From a virus: a stretch of DNA of 39,734 nucleotides. Location of the stretch: positions 1-39,734 of IMG/VR virus record IMGVR_UViG_3300031280_000006; one strand, 5' to 3'. A program made the translations under genes and the position numbers. Position 1 is the stretch's first letter. Every line of letters begins with the position of its first letter. The notes beneath the pieces are model-generated. The model saw nothing but the letters and a program-made list of their open reading frames with translations, did no database searches and was not told the origin of the DNA. This document shows positions 1 to 6,759 of this stretch, piece after piece.

Positions 1-4
1 AGCC

Positions 5-124
5 TCACATATTCATAAACTTAAATATTATCGTCATGAATGCAGAAACCCATATTACGGTACTTACTAAGGGTATCCAAGCCCATCTATCAGTAAATAT
101 TTCTTGCTTCTGCCCGTCGACCAT
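5..124 (-). CDS. possible 39-residue membrane peptide
   Basis: Small leftward frame from ATG at 124. After a short polar start it is almost one hydrophobic helix (residues about 13-38, rich in W, I, V, F), so a single-pass membrane peptide is likely if it is made. The upstream GGAAACATGAG is a weak ribosome site. The stop TGA at 5-7 overlaps a GTG at 6-8 that would start the next gene if the window ends are joined, a coupling seen repeatedly in this genome. No family recognised. Confidence 0.4.
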   Translation of the reverse strand: MVDGQKQEIFTDRWAWIPLVSTVIWVSAFMTIIFKFMNM

Positions 125-173
125 CTCATGTTTCCGGCGCAAAAAGGCTATCGAAAACGCTACCCGGGATCAG

Positions 174-350
174 TCATTGTTTACCCTTTTTCTTTTTGAA
201 CGTTTCAAGAATTTCTGCTTTCTCTATCTCATCAATCGCATCTTTTATGATAAACATTACATCCTCACGGAATTTAACAGGATCATCTTCACGCCATAAA
301 AAATTATCAATCGATAATATTGCAGTGATTAAATCAGTTTTTAACGACAT
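174..350 (-). CDS. 58-residue hypothetical protein
   Basis: Leftward frame beginning MSLKTDLITAI and ending KKKKGKQ. It is acidic and helical in the middle and basic at the end, with no cysteines. The start is well supported: GGAGGATCC precedes the ATG directly, and the first 17 bases overlap the end of the upstream Cys-rich gene. It is one of a run of tiny genes at the distal end of the early operon. No family recognised. Confidence 0.65.
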   Translation of the reverse strand: MSLKTDLITAILSIDNFLWREDDPVKFREDVMFIIKDAIDEIEKAEILETFKKKKGKQ

Positions 351-585
351 TGGATCCTCCGAAAATCGGCAAATCTTTCAAATCTTTATTCCACATATTG
401 CATACGTAACTTAATCTGATATCTGTTGCCGCAGAGCTCGACTCTCCAATCAATTTACATTTATGATAATATTTCCCGTGATAATGATATGTTTTGAGAT
501 GCTTGCATGTTTCGCACCGCATGTCTTTACTCGGTGATTTATGATAATTTTGATATAGTTTGAATAACTGATATTTTGACGACAT
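334..585 (-). CDS. small Cys-rich protein, probable zinc-binding
   Basis: 83 residues. A metal-site pattern is visible: CETC at 24-27, CKL at about 42, and a final Cys in VCNMW near residue 62, with His residues between. This is the layout of a small zinc-binding phage protein. AAGGGGATATAAA precedes the ATG. The 3' end overlaps the next gene. It resembles its neighbours at 652-864 and 845-1156 in carrying a late Cys followed by aromatic residues. The function is unknown; nucleic-acid or protein binding would be inference. Confidence 0.7.
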   Translation of the reverse strand: MSSKYQLFKLYQNYHKSPSKDMRCETCKHLKTYHYHGKYYHKCKLIGESSSAATDIRLSYVCNMWNKDLKDLPIFGGSNVVKN

Positions 586-651
586 TTTATATCCCCTTAT
601 TCAGTAGATTTGCAAATTTCAAAATGACAATAATTATAACTCAACATAATT

Positions 652-864
652 TTAACTGTCGCACCCATTTTTTTCTCCTTTCCAATATCGTTCCACGAAA
701 TATTCACAATTATCATCTTTATCCCGTGGCGACTCAGTAAACATTGATTGACGTATAGTATAATCAATAGCCCAATTACCGATATATCTATGACAATCAA
801 ATCGTCTTGGACATTCTTTATCAGCACACATTATGATGTCTCTATTACCCGTTTCGTAATTCAT
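652..864 (-). CDS. small Cys-rich protein, probable zinc-binding
   Basis: 70 residues with cysteines in CADKEC, DCHRY and NCEYF, a spacing that fits one metal site. GAGGATTT directly precedes the ATG. The first 20 bases overlap the end of the upstream gene (845-1156). An overlapping frame at 597-827 looks like a shadow because its composition is hydrophobic and irregular and it lacks a good start. No named family. It belongs to the Cys-rich cluster at the end of the early operon. Confidence 0.7.
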   Translation of the reverse strand: MNYETGNRDIIMCADKECPRRFDCHRYIGNWAIDYTIRQSMFTESPRDKDDNCEYFVERYWKGEKNGCDS

Positions 865-1156
865 AAATCCTCACTATTCGGCTATCATGCACTTTATATT
901 TTTTCCCGGTTTCCATGAAACCATTAACAAGGTGTCTGCATCGACCCGATTTTCCATTACATGGACTATAATCATCGCAGTTATAGTACCCGCAGGTCTC
1001 TCGTGTATCTACGCAAAACTCTCCTTCTATTTTACAAAACATTGGCCCACCATAATCTCTGGTCATTTCTATCAAAGTCATTCCCTCATATTCGCCGGAT
1101 GTATAATGACTAAGTTTATAAATCTCACCTGTCTCGTCCAACATGTAATATTTCAT
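845..1156 (-). CDS. Cys-rich hypothetical protein, 103 residues
   Basis: Starts MKYYMLDETGEIYKL with AAGGAATAAATC upstream of the ATG. It has seven cysteines in residues 40-85 (FCKIEGEFC, ETCGYYNC, SPC, GRCRHL), enough for one or two zinc sites or disulfides. The end overlaps the following Cys-rich gene by 20 bases and the start lies 3 bases after the VRR-NUC gene, so it is translated as part of the operon. Function unknown. Confidence 0.7.
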   Translation of the reverse strand: MKYYMLDETGEIYKLSHYTSGEYEGMTLIEMTRDYGGPMFCKIEGEFCVDTRETCGYYNCDDYSPCNGKSGRCRHLVNGFMETGKKYKVHDSRIVRIYELRNG

Positions 1157-1159
1157 GAT

Positions 1160-1450
1160 TTATTCCTTGATATCATTAACATATGTTTCTATGTCTCTAT
1201 ATCCACGTGCAACTATATAATGGCCTCCCTGGTTCGCGATATTCCGGAAAAAGTCTTGCTGGCTTGGCGACAATCTCCCTTTTTCCGATTTCACTTCGAT
1301 GAATAATACCACTTTATCTTTCACTGCAATAATATCTGGTATACCATGATATGCACCCAGGCCTTGCAATATCGGGAAATGGAACCATCCCATAAATGAT
1401 AACCAATCTTTGATTTCACGCTTAACAAGATTTTCTGGTGTTATTTTCAT
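1160..1450 (-). CDS. VRR-NUC domain nuclease
   Basis: 96 residues from the chosen ATG at 1450, which has an ideal AAAGGGAACGGA ribosome site; in-frame ATGs at 1468 and 1477 are alternatives. The whole protein is one VRR-NUC (PD-(D/E)XK superfamily) domain: GIPD at 36-39, the EVK catalytic pair at 52-54, and SPSQQ at 61-65. Stand-alone VRR-NUC proteins are common in phages and are predicted Holliday-junction or flap nucleases. Its place beside the replication genes suggests a role in resolving replication or recombination intermediates. That role is inferred; the family assignment is firm. Confidence 0.9.
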   Translation of the reverse strand: MKITPENLVKREIKDWLSFMGWFHFPILQGLGAYHGIPDIIAVKDKVVLFIEVKSEKGRLSPSQQDFFRNIANQGGHYIVARGYRDIETYVNDIKE

Positions 1451-1610
1451 TCCGTTCCCTTTTATCATCTTTTTCATCCCCTCCCAGTGCTTTCATTACA
1501 TCTACGGCTGTATCCATACCGCATGCAATGGCAGCTCTATCAGTTTCAATTTGCCAGAAATGATATCCAATTACCCTTGCGATTGTTTCCAACATGTCTG
1601 TATCAATCAT
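1422..1610 (-). CDS. 62-residue hypothetical protein
   Basis: Begins MIDTDMLETIARVIGYHFWQ. It is helical and ends in a basic, Asn-rich tail. The start codon overlaps the stop of the upstream gene (ATGA at 1607-1610), the usual coupling here. The 3' end overlaps the VRR-NUC gene. No domain recognised. Confidence 0.6.
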   Translation of the reverse strand: MIDTDMLETIARVIGYHFWQIETDRAAIACGMDTAVDVMKALGGDEKDDKRERNENNTRKSC

Positions 1611-1828
1611 TTTGTCCGCTCTGTATCCGCCCCGCTTACTTCCTCTACAATAAAATGGGAGCCACGGATATATGTTTTATAATTTTTATTTGCCGTATCT
1701 ATTTCAGGAAGAATCTTTTCAATATATCTCCAATATTTATAAGTCTCTAATGCTGTAATCTTCCCGTGCCCCTTCCTATTCAATCTAGCAATCTTTTTGT
1801 TTTGATGAGCCGTTACATAATATTTCAT
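1607..1828 (-). CDS. 73-residue basic hypothetical protein
   Basis: Begins MKYYVTAHQNKKIARLNRKG and is strongly basic in its first half. AGGAGAGATAAA precedes the ATG. No domain recognised. It sits between the small membrane protein and the 62-residue gene in the early operon. The basic N-terminal half could bind nucleic acid, which is inference only. Confidence 0.65.
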   Translation of the reverse strand: MKYYVTAHQNKKIARLNRKGHGKITALETYKYWRYIEKILPEIDTANKNYKTYIRGSHFIVEEVSGADTERTK

Positions 1829-1841
1829 TTTATCTCTCCTG

Positions 1842-2015
1842 TTATTTTTGTTTCCGCCATATAGCTATTATCAGGAACATTGCGGCTAAATTAATCGTAT
1901 AGAGCGCCGTCAAATGATTCCCATTAAAATATTTCCATACAGAAATAAAAATACTGATTGCACTACATAGTCCAAGCATTACATCAAAAATCGCCCCAAA
2001 AATACTATCTCTCAC
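1842..2015 (-). CDS. 57-residue two-helix membrane protein
   Basis: Read from GTG at 2015 with GGGGGATAAG upstream. The GTG overlaps the TGA of the replisome organizer gene (GTGA, 2012-2015). The protein has two hydrophobic stretches, residues about 5-27 and 40-52, and ends WRKQK, so it is probably a small integral membrane protein. No family recognised. Small membrane proteins in phage early regions sometimes act in exclusion of other phages, but nothing here shows that. Confidence 0.7.
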   Translation of the reverse strand: MRDSIFGAIFDVMLGLCSAISIFISVWKYFNGNHLTALYTINLAAMFLIIAIWRKQK

Positions 2016-2764
2016 CTTATCCCCCTTATATCAGCATCGCAGCTATAACAATGCGTAACGCCGATATTGATTTCATTCTTCAACGACTTCCCGCAGTTTG
2101 GACATACCGGCACTTTCTTTTTATCCATCTCCCAGGCCGATGTTGGTTTCCCGGTAACTTCATTTATCACCCAGTTTCGTATTGCTAAATAGTCGCTCTT
2201 ATATTTTTTGCCCTTAGCCCCCTTGTAGTCATTTAGTTTTGTAATGCATGCCTTTGTATTGTTCTCGCCAATCATGGCTATTAGTTTTTTATATTCAATT
2301 TCAGTCATAGTTACATTGTCTTTATACTTTACTTTCTTTTCTTTTATTTCCTTTTCTTTTATTTCCTTTCCTTTCCTTTCCTTTCCTGCTAAGCTTTTGC
2401 TTAGCAATTGCTTAGCTTTTGCTTGTCCGCCCCTTCGCCCCATTTCCTTACGTACTTTAGAGATACGCTCTCTCTCTTTCATCCGGTGCAACAGTGAGGC
2501 CGACCAAATAAATTCATTATCTTTAACAAAAAGGCCATATTTTTCGATACATTCATTAATAAACGTCTCGATTTCATCCCCGAATTCTTTAATTAGAGTG
2601 CATGTGCGACTCAAGGGAAACTTATATTTTTTCTGATCTCTCAATATTTCTATCAATCCCCAATACCAGCCGTATCCCATCCAGCCGTAATCTAGCATCA
2701 TATATTGAATATTAGGATCACGCCGTGCATTACTATCATGGCTGAAATAATATGCGTCCTTCAT
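2012..2764 (-). CDS. replisome organizer / replication initiator (DUF4373 type)
   Basis: 250 residues. Residues 1-95 match the Lin1244/Lin1753-like (DUF4373) N-terminal domain of phage replisome organizers: DAYYFSHDSNARRDP, then MGYGWYWGLIEILRD. A Lys/Glu-rich linker (about 128-148) follows, encoded by the purine-rich repeats at 2337-2386. The C-terminus carries a zinc ribbon with C221, C224, C239 and C242. Such proteins bind origin iterons and recruit the host helicase; iteron-like repeats lie inside this gene at 2392-2424. The ATG directly follows the methyltransferase stop. A separate helicase or loader is not visible, so the host enzyme is probably recruited. Confidence 0.85.
   Translation of the reverse strand: MKDAYYFSHDSNARRDPNIQYMMLDYGWMGYGWYWGLIEILRDQKKYKFPLSRTCTLIKEFGDEIETFINECIEKYGLFVKDNEFIWSASLLHRMKERERISKVRKEMGRRGGQAKAKQLLSKSLAGKERKGKEIKEKEIKEKKVKYKDNVTMTEIEYKKLIAMIGENNTKACITKLNDYKGAKGKKYKSDYLAIRNWVINEVTGKPTSAWEMDKKKVPVCPNCGKSLKNEINIGVTHCYSCDADIRGIR
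2337..2386 (-). repeat. short purine-strand repeats inside the replisome organizer gene
   Basis: On the + strand two direct copies of TTTTCTTTTATTTCC (2337-2351, 2352-2366) run into tandem TTTCC pentamers (2362-2386). The tract is all pyrimidine on + except for two A's, and purine-rich on the coding strand. It encodes the K/E linker. It lies next to the 11-bp iterons and could be an easily melted segment or a slippage site. Confidence 0.8.
2392..2424. repeat. three tandem 11-bp iterons, candidate replication origin
   Basis: Three contiguous 11-bp units on the + strand: AGCTTTTGCTT (2392-2402), AGCAATTGCTT (2403-2413) and AGCTTTTGCTT (2414-2424). The first and third are identical. Iterons inside the initiator gene next to a low-complexity tract match the known layout of lambda O and of lactococcal phage replisome organizer genes. 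The repeat is seen; the origin role is inferred. Confidence 0.5.
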
Positions 2765-3445
2765 TTATCTTAATAGTTCCAGTTTATATTGTGCCGTCTC
2801 TTGTTTAATACGCTGTACTGCTATATCGCAATATTGTTTTGATATTTCAATGCCTATCCATTTGCGGTTAAACCGTTCACAGGCAATGGCCGTTGTGCCC
2901 GACCCCAAATATGGATCACAAATTAAATCGTTACCTTTTGTAAAATCTTCTAAAATATGACAAAATAATCTAATCGGTTTTTGTGTAGGGTGGGTGCGTT
3001 TGTATTCTTTTTCTACCCTTAACATTCCATTCCATAATATTGAATACCGCTTTATGGCTCTTTTAAAAGATGTCCAGGCCAATTCGCAATCAGCAAAATT
3101 GCCCGTTATGTGTTTATCCCATACAATCCAGCATGGTGAATTATCTAAATATTCGGCAAAATAATTGCCACCGAAAATTATCTGATTTTTACCGATACGC
3201 TTCATTTCATCAAAATATATTTTATTGGGAATCTTTTTATCCCATTCTTGATATCCATATTCTGTACTTGGCACCACATGTCCTCCACCCACTTTGCCGG
3301 TTTTTCCTGTCATTGCTGTCTTTATTCCATAGGGTGGATCAGTTAAAACCAAATCAATGCCATTATCATCCATTTCTTGCATAACCTCTAAACAATCGCC
3401 GTTATACAATTTGCCTAATTCTGTCTCAAAATATGATTTTATCAT
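2765..3445 (-). CDS. DNA methyltransferase, N6-adenine type (beta class)
   Basis: Counting from an in-frame ATG at 3529, motif IV DPPY is at 64-67, HPTQKP at 180-185 and the AdoMet-binding motif I DPYLGSGTT at 205-213. Motif IV before motif I marks the beta class, and DPPY favours adenine-N6. I start it at 3445 because conserved sequence begins there (LYNGDCLEVM follows). The 28 extra residues from 3529 span an 11-bp direct repeat and look atypical, although the ATG at 3529 does overlap the upstream stop. No restriction enzyme partner is present, so self-protection or regulation is likely. Confidence 0.88.
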   Translation of the reverse strand: MIKSYFETELGKLYNGDCLEVMQEMDDNGIDLVLTDPPYGIKTAMTGKTGKVGGGHVVPSTEYGYQEWDKKIPNKIYFDEMKRIGKNQIIFGGNYFAEYLDNSPCWIVWDKHITGNFADCELAWTSFKRAIKRYSILWNGMLRVEKEYKRTHPTQKPIRLFCHILEDFTKGNDLICDPYLGSGTTAIACERFNRKWIGIEISKQYCDIAVQRIKQETAQYKLELLR

Positions 3446-3525
3446 AGTCCCAACATAGTCCCAACATAGCCCCGAATAATCTAGCCCCGCAAGAGGGGGT
3501 GCCTGTAAGGCTATCAATAATACAT

Positions 3526-3714
3526 TCATTCCTCAATTATTATTCCGTCATCTCTGCTATATTTCTCTATTTGCTCATCACGCCAAACTTCGACTTCATC
3601 TTCTGCCAGCGTGTCACATATCCTTTTGGATAGGCTGTTATTCAGCTCCAATATTTCGAGCCATCGCTGAAATATTCGATGCTCAAGAGACCACGGAAGA
3701 TTTCTGTAATCCAT
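3526..3714 (-). CDS. 62-residue acidic hypothetical protein
   Basis: Starts MDYRNLPWSLEHRIFQRW at an ATG preceded by AAGGGGGAGAGCG, much better than the upstream start at 3870, which would overlap the neighbouring gene heavily. The C-terminal half is acidic (LAEDEVEVWRDEQ, ending IIIEE). No domain recognised. The stop overlaps a possible ATG of the methyltransferase reading frame at 3529. Confidence 0.65.
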   Translation of the reverse strand: MDYRNLPWSLEHRIFQRWLEILELNNSLSKRICDTLAEDEVEVWRDEQIEKYSRDDGIIIEE

Positions 3715-3904
3715 CGCTCTCCCCCTTGAAATAATCCTCGATTGTTTCCTGGGTAAACCCATATGCCGATAGGAAAACTTTAAAATATTCCATATAATCG
3801 TCAATCGTTGTCCCCGGCATCCCGTCCCATCGTATTTCAAATGACTGGCGATATTGCTTGTCAAACCCATTCAAATCATCCGTATTAAATCCCATAATTA
3901 ACAT
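3683..3904 (-). CDS. 73-residue hypothetical protein
   Basis: Begins MLIMGFNTDDLNGFDKQYRQ; the ATG at 3895 is an alternative start. It is acidic, with aromatic residues in the middle (WDGM, DDYMEYFKVF). It is the first gene after a 154-bp non-coding gap that carries a perfect inverted repeat and a -10-like TATGAT, so it may begin a sub-operon. No family recognised. Confidence 0.65.
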   Translation of the reverse strand: MLIMGFNTDDLNGFDKQYRQSFEIRWDGMPGTTIDDYMEYFKVFLSAYGFTQETIEDYFKGESDGLQKSSVVS

Positions 3905-3948
3905 TTATTCCGCATCCACCTTTTGATATGTCATTTTCGAGTACAGCT

Positions 3949-3986
3949 ATCATACTGACATCTCTGCGCACGTACAGGACGTACGT
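3949..3986 (-). promoter_or_regulatory. candidate promoter with 17-bp perfect inverted repeat
   Basis: The non-coding gap 3905-4058 carries ACGTAC-AGGAC-GTACGT at 3970-3986, a perfect 6-5-6 inverted repeat. On the minus strand a -10-like TATGAT lies at 3949-3954, with no good -35. The repeat sits upstream of the -10, where an activator would bind. The ribbon-helix-helix gene just upstream (4059-4238) is an obvious candidate binder. The repeat is seen; promoter activity is inferred. Confidence 0.4.
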
Positions 3987-4058
3987 TTAAATCAATTTAA
4001 AATGAAAAAAATAAAATATTCGTATATGTATACATTCTGATAAAAAAATGCCTTAGAA

Positions 4059-4238
4059 TCAAGATTTACCATTCAATTTTATTTTCCCACTATCGCCTAT
4101 TTTGTTTTTTGTATTTTTATTCACATATTGATATGTTGCATGCCGTACCATATTATCTATTGTCAATCCTTGCTTTTTTGCACATTGTTCTATTTTTTCA
4201 AAAACAGACTCTTCAACGAAAAATTGTATCCGTTTCAT
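4059..4238 (-). CDS. ribbon-helix-helix (Arc/MetJ-like) DNA-binding protein
   Basis: 59 residues. Residues 1-45 fit a ribbon-helix-helix fold: strand MKRIQFFVEE, helix SVFEKIEQCAKKQG, then LTIDNMVRHATYQYV. A short basic tail follows. Such proteins dimerise and bind short inverted repeats, often their own control region. An inverted repeat lies 73 bases beyond its stop. The ATG overlaps the upstream stop (4235-4238). Confidence 0.75.
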   Translation of the reverse strand: MKRIQFFVEESVFEKIEQCAKKQGLTIDNMVRHATYQYVNKNTKNKIGDSGKIKLNGKS

Positions 4239-4414
4239 TTAAGCATCTCCATTCCTATTGCTGTAAGTTTTTTCATTGCATCCAGTATTGCTTGTTGCAA
4301 GGAACGAGGCATAATGTCAAGGTACTTGGTATAAACCCCTTCAAGTAACTGCCATGCAGAAGACTTTGCGTCGAAAACATCCCTCTCCATCTTATTTGTT
4401 AATTTTCTCTCCAT
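4235..4414 (-). CDS. 59-residue hypothetical protein
   Basis: Starts MERKLTNKMERDVFDAKSS at the ATG preceded by AGAAGGAAACC; a TTG 36 bases upstream is in frame but has poorer support. It is predicted helical and amphipathic (LLEGVYTKYLDIMPRSLQQ). No domain recognised. It is translationally coupled to the ribbon-helix-helix gene. Confidence 0.6.
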   Translation of the reverse strand: MERKLTNKMERDVFDAKSSAWQLLEGVYTKYLDIMPRSLQQAILDAMKKLTAIGMEMLK

Positions 4415-4453
4415 TGGTTTCCTTCTCTTTATTTGATTTCCTTTGCTCAAACG

Positions 4454-4537
4454 TTATCGCCCAAACATCCTTCTATGGGATATCCTAAAATAGATATCCT
4501 GGATCAGATGCAGAAAACCACGAAGCAATCGCCGCAT
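4454..4537 (-). CDS. possible 27-residue basic peptide
   Basis: Very short frame MRRLLRGFLHLIQDIYF ending RRMFGR, just downstream of the first HNH gene. GAGGAGATAGAATA gives it a strong ribosome site, the only real argument for it. It may instead be a remnant left by insertion of the homing endonuclease. Confidence 0.3.
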   Translation of the reverse strand: MRRLLRGFLHLIQDIYFRISHRRMFGR

Positions 4538-4549
4538 TATTCTATCTCC

Positions 4550-5035
4550 TCAAATCGTATTAATATGGGCGTATTCCCCAAACATTCTTCGAGCTGCTTC
4601 ATTATAAGCCATAGCTGCCTTCTTTTCGTTCTTGAAACGACCTAAAAAATACCTTACCCCATCTTTACAAATACGTGTTCTCCATTTATGCATTGTTCTA
4701 TCATAAGAAACGCCCTTATATTGAGATGTTTTGTTTTTATTGTGTGACATTTGATTAAATTGATTCTGTTGGTAATTTACTAATCTTAAATTGCTTTTTC
4801 GATTATCCAATGTATCGTGATTGATATGATCAACCTGCCTATCTGGTGAAGCATTCATAATTATCCGTGCCATAAGTGTTGTCTTCCATTCTTTGCCATT
4901 ATATATACTTCGCATTGCGTAAAAACTTTTCGTATCTTTATTCCACAATACATGCCATTTATATCGATTCAACTTCTCAAAATCTTCATCATCGACAATT
5001 GCTTTTTGACCCTGTGTGAGATCAATATATTTCAT
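4550..5035 (-). CDS. HNH homing endonuclease with AP2 domain (copy 1)
   Basis: 161 residues. The HNH core is at 68-84 (VDHINHDTLDNRKSN), typical of the HNH_3 type, and an AP2-type DNA-binding domain is at about 106-156 (YKGVSYDR, then FLGRFKNEKKAAMAYNEAAR). Free-standing HNH-AP2 proteins are selfish endonucleases that spread by cutting alleles lacking them. The ATG overlaps the upstream stop (5032-5035). A closely related copy is at 8487-8963. The catalytic residues appear intact. Confidence 0.92.
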   Translation of the reverse strand: MKYIDLTQGQKAIVDDEDFEKLNRYKWHVLWNKDTKSFYAMRSIYNGKEWKTTLMARIIMNASPDRQVDHINHDTLDNRKSNLRLVNYQQNQFNQMSHNKNKTSQYKGVSYDRTMHKWRTRICKDGVRYFLGRFKNEKKAAMAYNEAARRMFGEYAHINTI

Positions 5036-5406
5036 TCCTGTTCCACCTCTTTGATGGTCAGTTGCTTCGGCCTATTTTTCTCCCATCCCGCAATAATTTT
5101 GAGCATTTCATGTAATATTCGTCCGTAATGATATTTATGTAGCAACTCGCCTATGTATTGCACTTGTTTATATTCATTCGTTTTTTCGTAGATGTGCACG
5201 TTCCTTGTTAATGGCACAATAGCTTCGACCATTAATTTTAATATGCCGTATCGTCCATACACATGATGCCAATCCCCCCGATAATACGTTGTCCATTCTG
5301 TACCCGCTATCTTTTTACATGTCTCCCAGTTCCGGGCAATCCGGTATGTGCCCAAATATTTGTTTGATGGATCATAGATTTTGATTGTTTTAAAAGAAGG
5401 ACGCAT
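5032..5406 (-). CDS. 124-residue hypothetical protein
   Basis: Begins MRPSFKTIKIYDPSNKY after AAGGATTAAACGA. It is basic and rich in Tyr and Trp; the N-terminal half looks beta-rich and the C-terminal half helical (LLHKYHYGRILHEMLKIIAGW). The fold is not recognised. It lies directly upstream of the first homing endonuclease, so if that endonuclease inserted between two genes, this one marks the insertion boundary. Confidence 0.65.
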   Translation of the reverse strand: MRPSFKTIKIYDPSNKYLGTYRIARNWETCKKIAGTEWTTYYRGDWHHVYGRYGILKLMVEAIVPLTRNVHIYEKTNEYKQVQYIGELLHKYHYGRILHEMLKIIAGWEKNRPKQLTIKEVEQE

Positions 5407-5471
5407 TCGTTTAATCCTTAGAAATATATTTACCCGACTAAATGTGATTTTAATGAACCTGTAGGGTAATC

Positions 5472-5735
5472 TTATGTTATTCTTTTTAATGCCCCCAATC
5501 CTTCCTTAACGCCTGCTCTAAAGTAATCTTCCCCAATGTCACCCGAATACAACCACTCAGTTTTTCTTGCTAAATATGCCGCAATACCCACAATCCATTT
5601 TATTCTTTTAAGCAAGGATATGGTTTCATCAGAGTAGGGATATGCCCGCCTGTCATTTTCTTTTATTTCATCTTTCAAGTCTTCTACAAAATTCCGCATT
5701 GTTGAATAAGCATAATTAAAGTGTCCGCCCGACAT
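5472..5735 (-). CDS. conserved phage protein with N-terminal SGGHFNY motif
   Basis: 87 residues starting MSGGHFNYAYSTMRNFVEDL. The SGGHF(N/D)Y opening is a known signature of a small uncharacterised phage and prophage family. The rest is helical (LLKRIKWIVGIAAYLARKTEW) and ends VKEGLGALKRIT. The start is set by AAGGGGGAAGTGCT. Function unknown. Confidence 0.8.
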   Translation of the reverse strand: MSGGHFNYAYSTMRNFVEDLKDEIKENDRRAYPYSDETISLLKRIKWIVGIAAYLARKTEWLYSGDIGEDYFRAGVKEGLGALKRIT

Positions 5736-5760
5736 AGCACTTCCCCCTTATTGCAATATT

Positions 5761-6210
5761 TTATAGAATCCCAAAGCCATCCTCTTTCAGCGTTATGTTA
5801 TTCTCATCTGCAAATTGATGTATCTCATCGATGAGATATCCCGCCTGGGTGGTGTCGATCCTACGCTCAGACCACGGCTCTGCCTCACCATCGGGCGCAG
5901 TATCAAAGGGATATTTTCTTTTGATTGCAAGTCTCTTGAAGTATGATTTCAGCGTATCAAAATCCATGCCTGTAATATTGGCTATCTGTGCAATATGACC
6001 ATTGATATGGTGGTTTTGACTGTGTTTGCCGGTGGTACGTTGTTTGAAAGGCTTGGAGATTTTTAGTTTATCGAAGTGAATATTTTTTTCTTCTTGCTGT
6101 TCGACAAATAACAAATAATAATCCAACACAAATTCTGGAATTTGATAACACATAATGTTATTTGTTTCTGCTTTTAATCGTTTGGCGGCTGGTATTATTA
6201 TTTCAGTCAT
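5761..6210 (-). CDS. phage protein of the recombination cluster, function unknown
   Basis: 149 residues with GGAAGGAATAATGA before the ATG. A conserved-looking central segment (GKHSQNHHINGHIAQIANI at about 61-79, TGMDFDTLKSYFKRLAIKR at about 80-98) and an acidic C-terminal helix (LIDEIHQFADEN) resemble proteins that sit beside RecT/Bet genes in other phages, some of them NinB-like. I cannot assign a family. Position suggests a role with the annealing protein and nuclease. Confidence 0.65.
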   Translation of the reverse strand: MTEIIIPAAKRLKAETNNIMCYQIPEFVLDYYLLFVEQQEEKNIHFDKLKISKPFKQRTTGKHSQNHHINGHIAQIANITGMDFDTLKSYFKRLAIKRKYPFDTAPDGEAEPWSERRIDTTQAGYLIDEIHQFADENNITLKEDGFGIL

Positions 6211-6213
6211 TCA

Positions 6214-6759
6214 TTATTCCTTCCATTTTTCCAATGATAACGCACACATAAAAATGTTTCGATAATCTCTATCATTATATTGCTCAAGTTTATATTTCCC
6301 GTTTTTGCCAAGATATAACCCATAAAGTAGGCGGTTCCCGTCAATCAAAACTTTATAACCCGACAATTGTACTCCGTGCCATTTTTGCTTTACACCCGTT
6401 TTAATATCGATGATAACTTCGGAACCATTTAAATTACCCGTCCTATCAGGTGTTCCAGCAAATCCCATCTCTTTATTGATATGATGCTTTTCGATATCTT
6501 GTATCTTAAAATCCACTTCTTTCTTGAATTTTAAGTAGGCATCAACATAACCCTCAATATCTACCGGAATATCAATCACCATTAAGGGTGTGTTGCCGTC
6601 GATAAGGGCAAGTACTTCGTGAATATATGTTCCCCGTTGCGCCGATTCGTTTGAAAACCATGTTGTATCTATCAGTCCACATCTTTTAAGAATCTGCGTA
6701 ACAGAAGGATAACTCTTGCCATCCTCAACATATTCATGATTTTCATTTAACTTTATCAA
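6214..6759 (-). CDS. PD-(D/E)XK exonuclease (RecB/Cas4-like)
   Basis: 181 residues. Nuclease motifs are visible: RGTYIHEVL with H47, GTPD with D105, then DIK with D118 and K120, and Q131 through Y135. This fits a RecB-type or Cas4-like phage exonuclease. Together with the Bet-type annealer it would form a two-component recombination system: resection, then single-strand annealing. The start codon is TTG, overlapping the upstream stop (TTGA, 6756-6759), with AGAGGATAAAGG in front. Confidence 0.85.
   Translation of the reverse strand: MIKLNENHEYVEDGKSYPSVTQILKRCGLIDTTWFSNESAQRGTYIHEVLALIDGNTPLMVIDIPVDIEGYVDAYLKFKKEVDFKIQDIEKHHINKEMGFAGTPDRTGNLNGSEVIIDIKTGVKQKWHGVQLSGYKVLIDGNRLLYGLYLGKNGKYKLEQYNDRDYRNIFMCALSLEKWKE

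Noticed and set aside
597-827. Leftward frame of 76 codons overlapping the Cys-rich gene at 652-864
   Set aside because: Poor start and irregular hydrophobic composition; the competing frame has ordered cysteines and a strong ribosome site.
887-1306. Rightward open frame of 139 codons
   Set aside because: It is antisense to the VRR-NUC and Cys-rich genes, which have motifs and ribosome sites; it has neither and its composition is irregular.
3715-3870. Longer start for the gene ending at 3526
   Set aside because: The extra 52 residues overlap the gene at 3683-3904 and a much better ribosome site lies at the internal ATG 3714.
4040-4060. T-run after the ribbon-helix-helix gene as an intrinsic terminator
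   Set aside because: Seven T's are present on the minus strand but no stem precedes them.
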